Made by a program: the position numbers and the translations under genes. The notes beneath the pieces are model-generated. The model did not search any database. It was not told the origin of the DNA and was given only the letters and a program-made list of their open reading frames with translations. Shown here piece after piece: positions 8,772 through 18,020 of a stretch of 64,000 bases of DNA; position 1 is the stretch's first letter, and each line of letters starts with the position of its first letter. The DNA comes from CAWCVR01 sp963799105 (GTDB lineage: Bacteria > Acidobacteriota > Terriglobia > Bryobacterales > Bryobacteraceae): assembly GCA_963799105.1 (NCBI GenBank), contig CAWCVR010000004.1:140435-204434 (forward strand), read 5' to 3'.

Positions 8772-9922
8772 ATCGCCCGCGCGATAATCTCGCGCAGTTC
8801 CTCGGGCGTTAGTGCGATCGGGTTGCCCTTCATGCTTCCAGCGCGGGCCGCGCGTTCCACCAGCGCCGGAATCGCGGACTCCTTTACGCCGTAGGCGCCG
8901 AGCGGCGGAATCTCCATTGTGGCGCGGAGTTGCGCCGCCCATCGGAAGCCATCCTCCGGCCCGGCGTGCGGATCGTCCGTGAGAATCCGCGCCACCTCGG
9001 CGTACCGCCGCAAAGCCTCGCTAGAGGGCGCGCGCTGGCGCAATGCCCGAATGTTGACCTCCATGGCGTAGGGAAGGACCGCCGCGCAGGCCGCTCCGTG
9101 CGGCGCAGGGAACATGCCGCCCAGCGGCGCGGCGAAGCCGTGCACCGCCCCGAGAGCGGCGTTGGCCAGGGCGAGCCCGCCCAGCAGACTGGCCCACGCC
9201 ATATCGGTGCGCGCTTCCAAGTCCTCCGGGTGTTTCCAGGCGCGCGGCAATGCCCGCGCGGCGCGGCGCATGCCATCCACGCAAAACAGGTCCGTCATGC
9301 GGTTGGCGCGCGGCGAAACGTACGGTTCAATGAGCTGCGTGAGCGCGTCCAAACCGGAGGATGCCGTAATCGCCGGCGGCAGGCCGAGCGTCAATTCGGG
9401 ATCCACGATCGCCAGGCGCGGCAGCATCCCGAGCGAGCGCAGACTGGCCTTCACCTGGTGTTCGGGCGAGCGAAGCACGGCGTTGCGCGTGACCTCGCTT
9501 CCGGTGCCGGCCGTAGTGGGCACGGCGATCATCGGCGCCGACGGCTGTGTCAGGGGTTGCCCGCGGCCGACGATCTCCAGGTAATCCAGCGGGTCTCCGG
9601 GGTGGGCCAGCAGCGCGGCCACAGCCTTTCCGGCGTCCAGCACGCTGCCGCCCCCGATGGCGATCACCACATCGCAGCGCTCCTGGCGGGCACGGGCAAC
9701 ACCCTCGCGGATCGCCGCCACGGCCGGCTCACCGGCGACGGCGATGGATACGGGCGTCAGGCCGGCGGCCGTCACGGCTTGCAGCATGTGCGCCGCCCGG
9801 TTGGCCGCGGAGCCGGTCAGCACCAGCGCACGCGTGCCCATGGACGCCGCCGCGGCCGCAAGTTCGTGCCGGGCGCCTGCGCCAAAGCGGATGCGCGTGG
9901 CCGTGGCGAATTCAAACGGCAT
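8768..9922 (-). CDS. Iron-containing alcohol dehydrogenase family protein
   Basis: A 384-residue group III (Fe-type) dehydrogenase using NAD(P)H. The nucleotide-binding GGGSVLDAGKA (about residues 90-100) and the TTAGTGSEVT loop are present. Metal ligands are D192 (GLDALTQ), H261 (GAVHGFA) and H275 (PAPHGAA); the usual first histidine of DALTH is glutamine here (Q196), a variant seen in part of the family, so metal choice or substrate may differ. The gene starts 3 bp after the stop of the monooxygenase gene upstream, so the two form an operon. The substrate cannot be told; alcohol, aldehyde or maleylacetate-type reduction are all possible. Confidence 0.85.
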   Translation of the reverse strand: MPFEFATATRIRFGAGARHELAAAAASMGTRALVLTGSAANRAAHMLQAVTAAGLTPVSIAVAGEPAVAAIREGVARARQERCDVVIAIGGGSVLDAGKAVAALLAHPGDPLDYLEIVGRGQPLTQPSAPMIAVPTTAGTGSEVTRNAVLRSPEHQVKASLRSLGMLPRLAIVDPELTLGLPPAITASSGLDALTQLIEPYVSPRANRMTDLFCVDGMRRAARALPRAWKHPEDLEARTDMAWASLLGGLALANAALGAVHGFAAPLGGMFPAPHGAACAAVLPYAMEVNIRALRQRAPSSEALRRYAEVARILTDDPHAGPEDGFRWAAQLRATMEIPPLGAYGVKESAIPALVERAARAGSMKGNPIALTPEELREIIARAI

Positions 9923-9925
9923 CGA

Positions 9926-10231
9926 TTACCAATTTTCGCCGGCCGGGTCAACGCCAAGGTAGGCGGTTCGGGTGCGAGGCTCCGCCAGCCAACCGGTCAC
10001 CGCGGCAGCCCACGCTTTGTAATGCGGGGTCTCGCGATGCTGCGCATGGCCGTCGCGGCTGCGATAGACCTCCACCAGCGCAAAGCGCGTGGGGTCCTCG
10101 GTTTCCTGGAGGAAATCGAAGCGCGCGACACCGGGCTCCAGCCGGCTGTTGCGCGCGTTCTCGATGGTAGCTTGCCGGAAGGCCTCGAGGTGTTCCGGTT
10201 GAACGTGAACGTAGACGAGAAGAACGAACAT
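9926..10231 (-). CDS. ABM-domain monooxygenase (YgiN/LsrG-like)
   Basis: The 101-residue product is a single antibiotic-biosynthesis-monooxygenase (dimeric ferredoxin-like) domain: MFVLLVYVHVQPEHLEAF at the start, then GVARFDFLQETEDPTRF and VEVYRSRDGHAQHRETPHY. Such proteins oxidise quinols or isomerise small signalling molecules without cofactors. It is first in a two-gene operon with the iron-type dehydrogenase. A CATAAT box 9 nt before the ATG suggests a leaderless transcript. Confidence 0.85.
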   Translation of the reverse strand: MFVLLVYVHVQPEHLEAFRQATIENARNSRLEPGVARFDFLQETEDPTRFALVEVYRSRDGHAQHRETPHYKAWAAAVTGWLAEPRTRTAYLGVDPAGENW

Positions 10232-10240
10232 GGCACTACC

Positions 10241-10246
10241 ATTATG
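10241..10246 (-). promoter_or_regulatory. -10 box before the ABM/dehydrogenase operon
   Basis: On the minus strand CATAATGGTAGTGCCATG gives a -10-like CATAAT 9 nt before the start codon, matching the leaderless geometry of other genes in this window. Confidence 0.35.
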
Positions 10247-10299
10247 GTCGCGCCTGCCGCGAGCCGCCAGGGCGAAACCGTAACGCCGTGGCGATTCTG

Positions 10300-11466
10300 C
10301 TACGTGGCGTAGTACCCTTCGCGGGTCGCCACCGTCATGTTTTTCTTCTTGGCGGTCAGGTGGATATGCCTGTAGATGCCGCCCTGGGAAGGCGGATCGG
10401 GCGTGTAGCCGATGCTGTACTGGCTGCGCAGATCCTCCTGGATCTCGGCGTAGATCTTGTCGATGGGCTGGCTGTGCGAAACCTGGAAGAACCGGCCTCC
10501 GGTTTCGCGGGAGATTTGCTCCAGCACCTTCTTGCCATCGGGCCTGTCGTATCCGCCGCCTCCCGGCATGGGCATCCGGCCCATGCCGCCGCCGCGTCCC
10601 ATTCCCCGTCCGCCCATTCGCGGGCCGCCCATGGCCTGCTGGTAGGCATTGGAGTCGGAGAACAGCACGGAATAGACCAGGGTATCCGCCTTCTGGGCGG
10701 ATGCCACCGCCTCGAACAAGGTGTACTTGCTGCCCGTATCCACGCCATCGGTGAGCAGGATGAGCGCTTTTCTCCCCTTCTGCTTGGACATCAGCTCATC
10801 GGAGGCCAGGTAGATGGCATCGTACATATCCGTGCCCCCGCCGCGGCGTCCGCGGCCGGTCTGACCGCCACCGCCACTAGGGTATCCGCCTCCGGGATAG
10901 CCGCCTCCGCCGCCCTGTCCCTGCCCCTGGCGCTGCTGCAACTGCTGCTGATTCACGTGGAGCTGGTCCAGCGCCTTCTCCAGGTCTTTGCGGGAAGATG
11001 TGAAATCCTGTAACAATTCCACTTCGAAATCGAAGTGCACGACAAACGCCAGGTCGCGGTCCTGGCGCAGAACCTGGTCGAAGAACTGATAGCTGGCGCT
11101 GCGCTCCTGACTGATCACATTGCGCTGGCTGCCGCTGGTATCCACCAGCAGCCCCAGATAGAGGGGCAGATCGGATTCCTGCGTGAAGTACTTGATAGTC
11201 TGCGGCTTGCCTTCCTCATCCAGCAAAAAATCGTCCTTGGTGAGGTCCTTGACGAGTTTCCCCTGCTTGTCGCGGACGGTGGCGAACAGGTTCACGACAT
11301 TGACGTTGCTGGAGAACTTCGGCTGGTCGCTATCGGGCCTCGGGGCGATCGGGGCTGCCGGAGGGGGTGCGCCTCCCTGGTCCTGCCCGGCCAGCAGGCG
11401 AGCCGCCGGCAGCAGGGCGAGAGCCGAGAGCAGGTCTCGCCGGGAGATGTTGGTTGGTAGTGTCAC
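10300..11466 (-). CDS. VWFA-related secreted protein, Acidobacteria type
   Basis: The 388-residue product starts at GTG and has a twin-arginine-like signal (SRRDLLSALALLPAARLLA). After a linker rich in Pro and Ala comes the characteristic opening NVVNLFATVRDKQGKLVKDL and FLLDEEGKPQ, then a von Willebrand A domain with a MIDAS motif (LLVDTSGSQ) and LILLTDGVD. Two glycine-rich insertions break the domain (around GGGGGYPGGGYPSGGGG and GGRGMGRGGGMGRMPMPGGG). It ends with the SIGYTPDPP-type tail typical of the VWFA-related Acidobacterial family. It probably binds a protein partner through a bound metal ion outside the cytoplasm. A weak -10 (GATAGT) lies 7 nt before the start. Confidence 0.85.
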   Translation of the reverse strand: MTLPTNISRRDLLSALALLPAARLLAGQDQGGAPPPAAPIAPRPDSDQPKFSSNVNVVNLFATVRDKQGKLVKDLTKDDFLLDEEGKPQTIKYFTQESDLPLYLGLLVDTSGSQRNVISQERSASYQFFDQVLRQDRDLAFVVHFDFEVELLQDFTSSRKDLEKALDQLHVNQQQLQQRQGQGQGGGGGYPGGGYPSGGGGQTGRGRRGGGTDMYDAIYLASDELMSKQKGRKALILLTDGVDTGSKYTLFEAVASAQKADTLVYSVLFSDSNAYQQAMGGPRMGGRGMGRGGGMGRMPMPGGGGYDRPDGKKVLEQISRETGGRFFQVSHSQPIDKIYAEIQEDLRSQYSIGYTPDPPSQGGIYRHIHLTAKKKNMTVATREGYYAT

Positions 11467-11543
11467 GGTTGTTACTATCAGATGCGCCCGGCCGGGTTTC
11501 CGTTACACTCCCGGCGCCCTTTCCGGCGCTGGTGCCCTGGCTC

Positions 11544-13082
11544 CTACGCGGGTCTCTCGAACACCAGAACCTCAACGTCCCCAAACGCGCCCAACCCGCG
11601 GATGCGCCAACCCGCCAACTCGGGTCTGGCGCTGAACCAGTTGCGCCAGAAACGCGTTGCGCGGTCTCCGCCGTAGACGATGAACTCCTTCGAGGTGGAC
11701 AGCCTGCCCTGCGCCAGTTCCGCCGCAAACTGCTCAGCCTGCGGCGAGGTTTCAAAGGGAAACCGGTACACCGCTCCCCGGACCGGATAGACGGCGAGAT
11801 GGGAATACAGAAAGCTCGAAGCCGGGTAGCCGGGCCGCCAGACGGGTGGACGGGCCTCGATAAAGGGACTGGGACACAGGATGGGAACGTCCATCCCGGC
11901 AACCTCCCGGTTGATGGCGCGCGATGCGGCCCGCCAGTCGGAATTGTGGTGCGCCAACGCCACGTGATTCCATCGCCCCGCGAAGATCAGAATCCCGATT
12001 CCGAGCACGGCCGCCATCGGCCGCCAGAGGTTGCGCGGCAGAAAAACGGCCGTGGCCAGCGTGCCGGTGAGGGCAATTCCGGGAAGCGCCAAATAGAGGT
12101 AGCGCGAGAGGAACACGCTGTCTCCGCTGGCTCGCGACAACAGGAACAGACAAGCCGGATCGCACAACCACAAGGCGAGTATCAGAGTGATCGATTCGAC
12201 CGAAGTGGGGCGGTTGACCAGCGGCCACCTGAACCAGCGGCCGAGCAAGGCGCTCACCGCGCAGAATGGCACCACGAAGCCGAGTTTCAGCGCCCTGACG
12301 AAGTCCCCGCCGGTCGGTATTTCGGCCACCACGTGGGCGCTTGCCTGGCGGCTCAGTTCCCAGGCCTCGCGCAGCACCGGCAAGAGGGAGACGCCCAGCG
12401 CCGCGTACACCATGCCGGCCTGAAGCCAGCCGACCCTGGCCTTTCCGCGCGGCAGGCGGACCAGCGTGTAGACCGCGAACACCACGTAGATCGGCCAGAA
12501 GAGAAGATGCGCTCTCCACACCAGGGTTCCGAACGCCACGAACCACAGCGCATCGAGCCAACGTCCGGAATCCAGCCATCGCACCAGGAACAGAAGACTG
12601 GCGCAGGCCATGCAGGTGCCCAGGGCGTATGGGCGAGCGTCCGCCGCCTGATAGTTGAACTCGCGAAGAAGAAAGCACGCCAGCGCCGCGAACCATCCCG
12701 CATCCGGATGAATCAGCCGTTGCGCCAGGCGCGCGATCGCCAGTAACGCGGCCAACATCAACAGCACGGATGGCAGGCGATAGCCGATTTCCGACACTCC
12801 GAACAGCGACTGAGCGAGCCGCGGGAGGACGTAGTACAGCGAGGCCGGCACTTGCGGAGCGGCCTGAAACGACGGGTCCGCCGCGCCATGCTGCACCACG
12901 AATACGGTGGCCATCTCGTCCACCCAGAAGCTCGACGGCAGGGGTACGATCCAGAGCCTCAGGATGCATGCCGCGAGCACCGCGGCGAGCAACCAGGTTC
13001 GACCAAGCACGGACGCAGCGGCCGCCAGCCGGCCGGGGGCTCCGTACGAGATATCACCGTTTTGGATCAAGCCAGCACTCAC
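11544..13082 (-). CDS. GT39/PMT_2-type membrane glycosyltransferase
   Basis: A 512-residue integral membrane protein with about eleven hydrophobic segments. The first luminal loop has the acidic motif WVDEMATVFV, where PMT/ArnT enzymes carry their catalytic aspartate (family motif DE). The membrane part is followed by a soluble tail (about 100 residues). It would transfer a sugar from a polyprenyl phosphate carrier to a lipid, glycan or protein on the outer face of the inner membrane. It is one of four such proteins in the window. The GTG start at 13082 has no clear ribosome-binding site; a TATATT box lies about 55 nt upstream. Confidence 0.75.
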   Translation of the reverse strand: MSAGLIQNGDISYGAPGRLAAAASVLGRTWLLAAVLAACILRLWIVPLPSSFWVDEMATVFVVQHGAADPSFQAAPQVPASLYYVLPRLAQSLFGVSEIGYRLPSVLLMLAALLAIARLAQRLIHPDAGWFAALACFLLREFNYQAADARPYALGTCMACASLLFLVRWLDSGRWLDALWFVAFGTLVWRAHLLFWPIYVVFAVYTLVRLPRGKARVGWLQAGMVYAALGVSLLPVLREAWELSRQASAHVVAEIPTGGDFVRALKLGFVVPFCAVSALLGRWFRWPLVNRPTSVESITLILALWLCDPACLFLLSRASGDSVFLSRYLYLALPGIALTGTLATAVFLPRNLWRPMAAVLGIGILIFAGRWNHVALAHHNSDWRAASRAINREVAGMDVPILCPSPFIEARPPVWRPGYPASSFLYSHLAVYPVRGAVYRFPFETSPQAEQFAAELAQGRLSTSKEFIVYGGDRATRFWRNWFSARPELAGWRIRGLGAFGDVEVLVFERPA

Positions 13083-13625
13083 TTTTTCGGGAACGCCGCG
13101 GCGCGCGGGGAAGCTGCGCCGAGGGTGTTAACAGGCTTTAATATACCATGGCAAGCCATTGGAAAATATGCTGCTTACAGCCTAGCCTCGACAGGCTCAA
13201 TGCGGTGCCATCCACCGGGCACGCGACGCGAAAGTGGACGCCGGGCGCGCGACGCGAAAGTGGACGCCGGGCGCGCCCTTGTGGGGCAGAATGGCATGCT
13301 GCGGGCCGCCCGGACGGCAACCGGTAACTGGCCTGCTGCGGCAGAAGGCGCATTTCCAACACCTTGTCACCCCCACGGAGCCCGCGGAGATAGCGGCCCA
13401 CCTGCGGCTGCGGACGGCGAACCCCGCCACCGCCGCACGGAGAAGCGCCAGACACAAAGCCAGTGAAAAACCCACGGCGCCGCCCGATTCCGGCGGTTTC
13501 CGCTTGGAACGCGCGGGCGGCATGGTTGTCGAGGCCGGACGCCGACGCCGGAAGCCGGGCCGCGGCCGGCATCGCCCAGCCAGGAAGCACAGCCCGATGC
13601 CAGCGCTGCCGGGCGGGCTGGGAGC
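13083..13625. other. Gene-free stretch with a 26-bp tandem duplication
   Basis: No open frame here has coding character I would trust on either strand. A 26-bp unit containing GACGCGAAAGTGGACGCCGG is present twice in tandem at about 13221-13272. A GTGGGGCAG start of the dispersed hairpin repeat occurs at about 13279. Confidence 0.5.
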
Positions 13626-16600
13626 CTACCGCGACGCCAGCAGTTGTTCCGTCTCGCGGTGGCCCGCGAGCCTCCCTTGCACCCAGTCCAGGTAGAGGTA
13701 GATCACCGGCGTGATGTAGAGCGTCAGGAACTGGCTGACCACCAGGCCGCCCACCACTGCCAGGCCCAGCGGTTGCCGCGCGTCGGCGCCTTCGCCGTAT
13801 CCCAGCGCGATGGGCAGCGTGCCGAACAGCGCCGCCACGGTGGTCATCATGATGGGGCGGAAACGCAGCAGGCAGCCTTGCCAGATGGCATCGCGCGCGC
13901 TCAGGCCCTTGTGCCGCGCCCCGATGGCGAAATCGATCATCATGATGGCGTTCTTCTTCACCACGCCGAACAGCATGATGATGCCCACGAAAGCGTACAG
14001 GTCCAGTTGCTTGTGGAAAAGCAGGAGCGTGAGCAGCGCGCCGAAGACCGCCGAGGGCAGGCCCGAGAGAATCGTGATGGGATGGATGAAGCTCTCATAC
14101 AACACGCCCAGCACGATGTAGATTACCAGGATGGCTACCACCAGCAGGATCGTGAGGTTCTGGAAGGAACTCTGGAATTCCTTCACGGTCCCCTGGAACG
14201 CGGTGGAAATGGTTGCCGGCATGCGAAGCTCGGCGATGGCATCGTCCACCGATTGCGCGGCCTGTCCCAGCGAGTAGCCGCGGAGCAGGTTGAAAGAGAT
14301 GGTGACCGCCGGCAGTTGTCCGAAATGGTTGATGGTGAGCGGGCCGGTTTGGAGCTTGGTACGCACGATGGCGTCCAGCGGCACGAGTTGTCCCTGCGAG
14401 GAGCGGACGTACAGCTTGGATAGCGAGTCGGGCGTGCGCTGGTACTGTTTGGCCAGTTCCAGGATCACGGAGTACTGGTCGGCCGGCGCGTAGATCACGG
14501 AAACCTCGCGCGAGCCGTAGGCGCTGTAGAGCGCGTCCTGCGCCTGCGCGGGCGTGACGCCCAGGGCGAGGGCCCGGTCGCGGTCGATATCCACCATGAT
14601 CTGCGGGCTGGAGATCTGCTGGTCGCTGTTGACGTCCACGAAACCCGGTAACTGTGCCATCCTGGCCTTCAGCTTCGGTCCCCAGGCGTAGATTTCGTCC
14701 AGGCTGGCGCTTTGCAGCGTGAGCTGGTACACGCTGGCCGAGTTCTGCCCGCTCACCGTGATGGGCGGCGGGTTCTGCAGAAACGCCATCACTCCCGGAA
14801 CGGAGAAGAACAGGCGCGGGCGCAGTTGGTCGATGAACTGATCGGCGGAGAGCGCGCGCTCGCCGCGCGGCTTCAGTTTCACGAACACGAAGGACTGGTT
14901 GCCGCCGCCGACGACGAAGGCGATGGTGCTGTCCACGGCCGGATGTGCCTTCACGATGTCCCTGATGGCCGTCGTGTGGTGGACCATGTACTCGTACGAC
15001 GCGTCCTGCGGTCCCTGCATGACGCCGAACATGAATCCGCTGTCCTGGCTGGGAATGAAACCCGTCGGCATGGTCTTGAACAGGTACACGGTTCCCACCA
15101 GCATCGACAGTGCTACCAGAAAGGTCACCGGGTGGAAGCGCAGGGCCAGGCGTAGCGTCATCTCGTACCACCAGGTCAGCAGGTTGAATCCGCCCTCGAG
15201 TGCGCGGTAGAAGATGCCGTGGCGCCGGTTGTGCTCGTCGCGCAGGAAGCGGCTACCGAGCATCGGCGTCAGCGTCAGCGAGACGAACCCGGAGATGAGA
15301 ATCGCCACCACAATGGTCACCGAGAACTCGTGCAGCAGGCGTCCCACGATGCCCGCCATAAAGAGCACCGGGATAAAGACCGACACCAGCGAGATGGTCA
15401 TGGAGAGAATGGTGAAGCCGATCTCCTTCGAGGCCGCCAGCGCCGCCTGCATGCGCGTCTCGCCCATTTCCATGTGACGCACGATGTTCTCCAGCATCAC
15501 GATGGCGTCGTCCACCACGAAGCCCACCGAGAGCGTCAGCGCCATCAGCGAGAGATTGTTCAGGCTGTAGCGCAGCAGGTACATCACCGCGAACGTGCCC
15601 ACGATGGAGAATGGCACGGCGCAGCCGGGAATCAGCGTGGCCGAGAAATTGCGCAAAAACAGAAAGATCACCATCACCACGATGCAGACGGTCAGCATGA
15701 GGGTGAATTCCACGTCGTGAATGGAATTGCGAATGGATTGCGACGCGTCGAAGGCCACGCTGAGCTGCACCGCTCCGGGGATCTCGCGGCGGAATTCCGG
15801 CAGCAGTTTGTAGATGCCGTCCGCCACGTCCACGGTGTTGGTGCCGGGCTGGCGGTTGATGGCCAGAAGCACGCACTTGGTGTCGTTGTACCAGGCCACC
15901 AGCTTGTCGTTCTCGATGCTATCGGCCACGTTGGCCACGTCGTCCAGCCGCACCGGCGAACCGTTGCGCCAGGCGACGATAATGGGCCGGTAGTCGGCCG
16001 CTTTGAACAGCGCGCCGTTGGATTCGATGGTGAAGGCCTGCTTGGCCCCGTCCAGGCGGCCGGTGGGCAGGTTGGAGTTGCTGCCGCTAACCGCGCGCTG
16101 CACTTCGTCGATGCCGATGTTGTGCGACGCCAGCTTGTCCGGGTCCACCTGCACGCGCACCGCGTACTTCTGCTCGCCGTACACCTGCACGCGCGAAACG
16201 CCGCTCACCATGGAGATGCGCTGGGCCAGCAGGATGTCGGCGTATTCGGTGACTTTGGAGAGCGGCAGCGTGCCGGAACTCAGGGCCATATAGAAAATGG
16301 GCTGGTCCGCCGGATTCGCCTTGGTATAAGTGGGCGGCCGCGGCATGCTGGGCGGCAGACGGCCGCCGGCCGCGGCGATATGCGCCTGGATGTCCTGCGC
16401 CGCCGCGTCGATGCTGCGGTCGAGCGTGAACTGCACGGTGATGCTGGTGGACCCCTGCGAGTTGCTGGAACTCATCTGCTGGATGCCGGCGATGGTGGAG
16501 AACTCGCGTTCGAGCGGCGTGGCCACGGAGGACGCCATGGTCTCGGGGCTGGCGCCGGGCAGGGCCGCACTCACCTGGATGGTGGGATAATCCACGCTGG

Positions 16601-16712
16601 GCAGCGCCGCCACCGGCAGGCCGCGGAAGGCGACCGCGCCGAACAGCAAAATGGCGAAGGTCACGAGCACCGTCATCACCGGGCGCTCGATGAAGATGCG
16701 CGAGAGGTTCAC
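13626..16712 (-). CDS. RND multidrug efflux transporter, HAE1 family
   Basis: The inner-membrane proton-drug antiporter of a tripartite efflux pump, 1028 residues, the normal size. The GTG start at 16712 gives VNLSRIFIERPVMTVLVTFA, the standard AcrB/MexB-type N-terminal helix; the open frame extends further upstream but overlaps the fusion-protein gene. The proton-relay aspartate pair is present (SVGFVVDDAIVMLEN) and so is the TM10 lysine (LFGVVKKNAIMMIDFA). The porter and docking domains are complete. The start overlaps the stop of the upstream membrane-fusion gene in a GTGA, so translation is coupled. No outer-membrane channel gene is adjacent. Confidence 0.93.
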   Translation of the reverse strand: MNLSRIFIERPVMTVLVTFAILLFGAVAFRGLPVAALPSVDYPTIQVSAALPGASPETMASSVATPLEREFSTIAGIQQMSSSNSQGSTSITVQFTLDRSIDAAAQDIQAHIAAAGGRLPPSMPRPPTYTKANPADQPIFYMALSSGTLPLSKVTEYADILLAQRISMVSGVSRVQVYGEQKYAVRVQVDPDKLASHNIGIDEVQRAVSGSNSNLPTGRLDGAKQAFTIESNGALFKAADYRPIIVAWRNGSPVRLDDVANVADSIENDKLVAWYNDTKCVLLAINRQPGTNTVDVADGIYKLLPEFRREIPGAVQLSVAFDASQSIRNSIHDVEFTLMLTVCIVVMVIFLFLRNFSATLIPGCAVPFSIVGTFAVMYLLRYSLNNLSLMALTLSVGFVVDDAIVMLENIVRHMEMGETRMQAALAASKEIGFTILSMTISLVSVFIPVLFMAGIVGRLLHEFSVTIVVAILISGFVSLTLTPMLGSRFLRDEHNRRHGIFYRALEGGFNLLTWWYEMTLRLALRFHPVTFLVALSMLVGTVYLFKTMPTGFIPSQDSGFMFGVMQGPQDASYEYMVHHTTAIRDIVKAHPAVDSTIAFVVGGGNQSFVFVKLKPRGERALSADQFIDQLRPRLFFSVPGVMAFLQNPPPITVSGQNSASVYQLTLQSASLDEIYAWGPKLKARMAQLPGFVDVNSDQQISSPQIMVDIDRDRALALGVTPAQAQDALYSAYGSREVSVIYAPADQYSVILELAKQYQRTPDSLSKLYVRSSQGQLVPLDAIVRTKLQTGPLTINHFGQLPAVTISFNLLRGYSLGQAAQSVDDAIAELRMPATISTAFQGTVKEFQSSFQNLTILLVVAILVIYIVLGVLYESFIHPITILSGLPSAVFGALLTLLLFHKQLDLYAFVGIIMLFGVVKKNAIMMIDFAIGARHKGLSARDAIWQGCLLRFRPIMMTTVAALFGTLPIALGYGEGADARQPLGLAVVGGLVVSQFLTLYITPVIYLYLDWVQGRLAGHRETEQLLASR

Positions 16713-17917
16713 AGCGTCCCCGATTCCGTCTTGGCCGTCTCCACCACGCGCACTTTGGCGCCGGGAAACAGCACCAGGAAGCCATCCGTGACCACCGTTT
16801 CGCCGGCGGAGAGTCCCTTGTCGATCACCGTCCGCGCGCCGAAACTCCGCCCGGGCACCACCGGCCGGATCTCGACCGAGGTGTCCGGCTTCATGGCGTA
16901 AACGAACGACCCTTGCTGGCCGGACTGCACCGCTTCGGACGGCACCACGACGGCGTCCTGAATGGTATCGAGCGTCAGCACGGTCGAGACGAATTGTCCC
17001 GGCCACAGCAGGCCGTCGCGGTTGTCGAAGGTGGCCTTGAGGCGGATGGTGCCAGTGGTGGTATCGACGGTGTTATCGATCACCGCCAGGGTTCCGGTGG
17101 CGGTGTGCGACGGGTCGCTCTCGGCGAACGCGCGCACCGCCAGCCGGCTCACGGAGTTGAGGCGGCGGATGGCGGCGAGATACTGTTCGGGAGCGTTGAA
17201 CGTCACGAAGATGGGCGAAACCCGGTGGATCACAACCAGCGCCACGTCGCTTTCCTTCACCAGGTTGCCGGCATTGACCAGCAGGTTCCCAGTGCGGCCG
17301 CTCAGGGGGGCGCGGATCTCGCAGTGGCTCAGGTCGAGCCGCGACTTCGCCGTCGCGGCCTCATCGGCGGCCAGCGCCGCCTTGGCGGTTTCGATGCTCG
17401 CCTGGGTGGCGCGCGACGAAGCCATGGCGGCTTCGGCGGTGGACTGGGCCTGGTCGAACTGCGAGCGCGGCGTCAGGCCCCCGCGATTCAACTCGGCCTG
17501 CCGTTGCGCGTCGCTCGAAGCGAATTTCGCCTGGGCATCGTCGCGGGCCAGGGACGCCTCGGCTTGCGAAATCTGCGCGCGGTCGCGCAACACGGCGGCT
17601 TCCGCCTGGCGGAGCGCGTCTTCGTACGGCCGCGGATCGATGCGGAACAGCAGGTCGCCCTCGGCGACGTTCTGGCCCTCGGCGAATTCCACGCCCACCA
17701 GTTGCCCGGCGATCTGCGACTTCACCTGTACCACGGCGCTGGCTTCGACGGTTCCGACCACGCGCAACTCGGTGGGGACGGACTGACGCGCGGCCTTGGC
17801 CACGGTCACCGGGAACACCGGCATTCCTCCGGCGCCCTTGGGCTGCGCCGACGGTTTCTGGCAGCCGGAAAAGGCCAGGGCGGAGGCGAATGTAAGGTAG
17901 ATAGCGATCCGATTCAA
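16709..17917 (-). CDS. RND efflux membrane-fusion lipoprotein (HlyD/AcrA family)
   Basis: The periplasmic adaptor linking the RND transporter to an outer-membrane channel. The TTG at 17917 is preferred because it follows GGGGGA by 8 nt and opens a lipoprotein signal (LNRIAIYLTFASALAFSGC, lipobox AFSGC). The lipoyl half-motifs (VGTVEASAVVQVKSQIAGQL and LDLSHCEIRAPLSGRTGN), a long alpha-hairpin with coiled-coil character and beta-barrel and membrane-proximal domains (LWPGQFVSTVL, VVPSEAVQSGQQGSFVY) follow in the normal order; 402 residues is typical. It is first in the two-gene operon with the transporter. Confidence 0.9.
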   Translation of the reverse strand: MNRIAIYLTFASALAFSGCQKPSAQPKGAGGMPVFPVTVAKAARQSVPTELRVVGTVEASAVVQVKSQIAGQLVGVEFAEGQNVAEGDLLFRIDPRPYEDALRQAEAAVLRDRAQISQAEASLARDDAQAKFASSDAQRQAELNRGGLTPRSQFDQAQSTAEAAMASSRATQASIETAKAALAADEAATAKSRLDLSHCEIRAPLSGRTGNLLVNAGNLVKESDVALVVIHRVSPIFVTFNAPEQYLAAIRRLNSVSRLAVRAFAESDPSHTATGTLAVIDNTVDTTTGTIRLKATFDNRDGLLWPGQFVSTVLTLDTIQDAVVVPSEAVQSGQQGSFVYAMKPDTSVEIRPVVPGRSFGARTVIDKGLSAGETVVTDGFLVLFPGAKVRVVETAKTESGTL

Positions 17918-18020
17918 GATGGGTCCCCCAGTTCCTAACAGTGTACCAAAGGGGAAACGGGGGAGATCCTCGGGTTTGCAGCGAATGCCGGGCACGCGCG
18001 CAGGCTGGCGGGCCACAGTC

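Noticed and set aside
13138..13590. 150-codon minus-strand frame
   Set aside because: No recognisable domain, spans a tandem duplication and no good start signal.
15219..16901. 560-codon plus-strand frame opposite the RND transporter
   Set aside because: Shadow frame; His/Arg/Gln-rich and without family motifs.
16713..17006. Upstream extension of the RND transporter
   Set aside because: Overlaps the fusion-protein gene in another frame; GTG 16712 gives the standard N-terminus.
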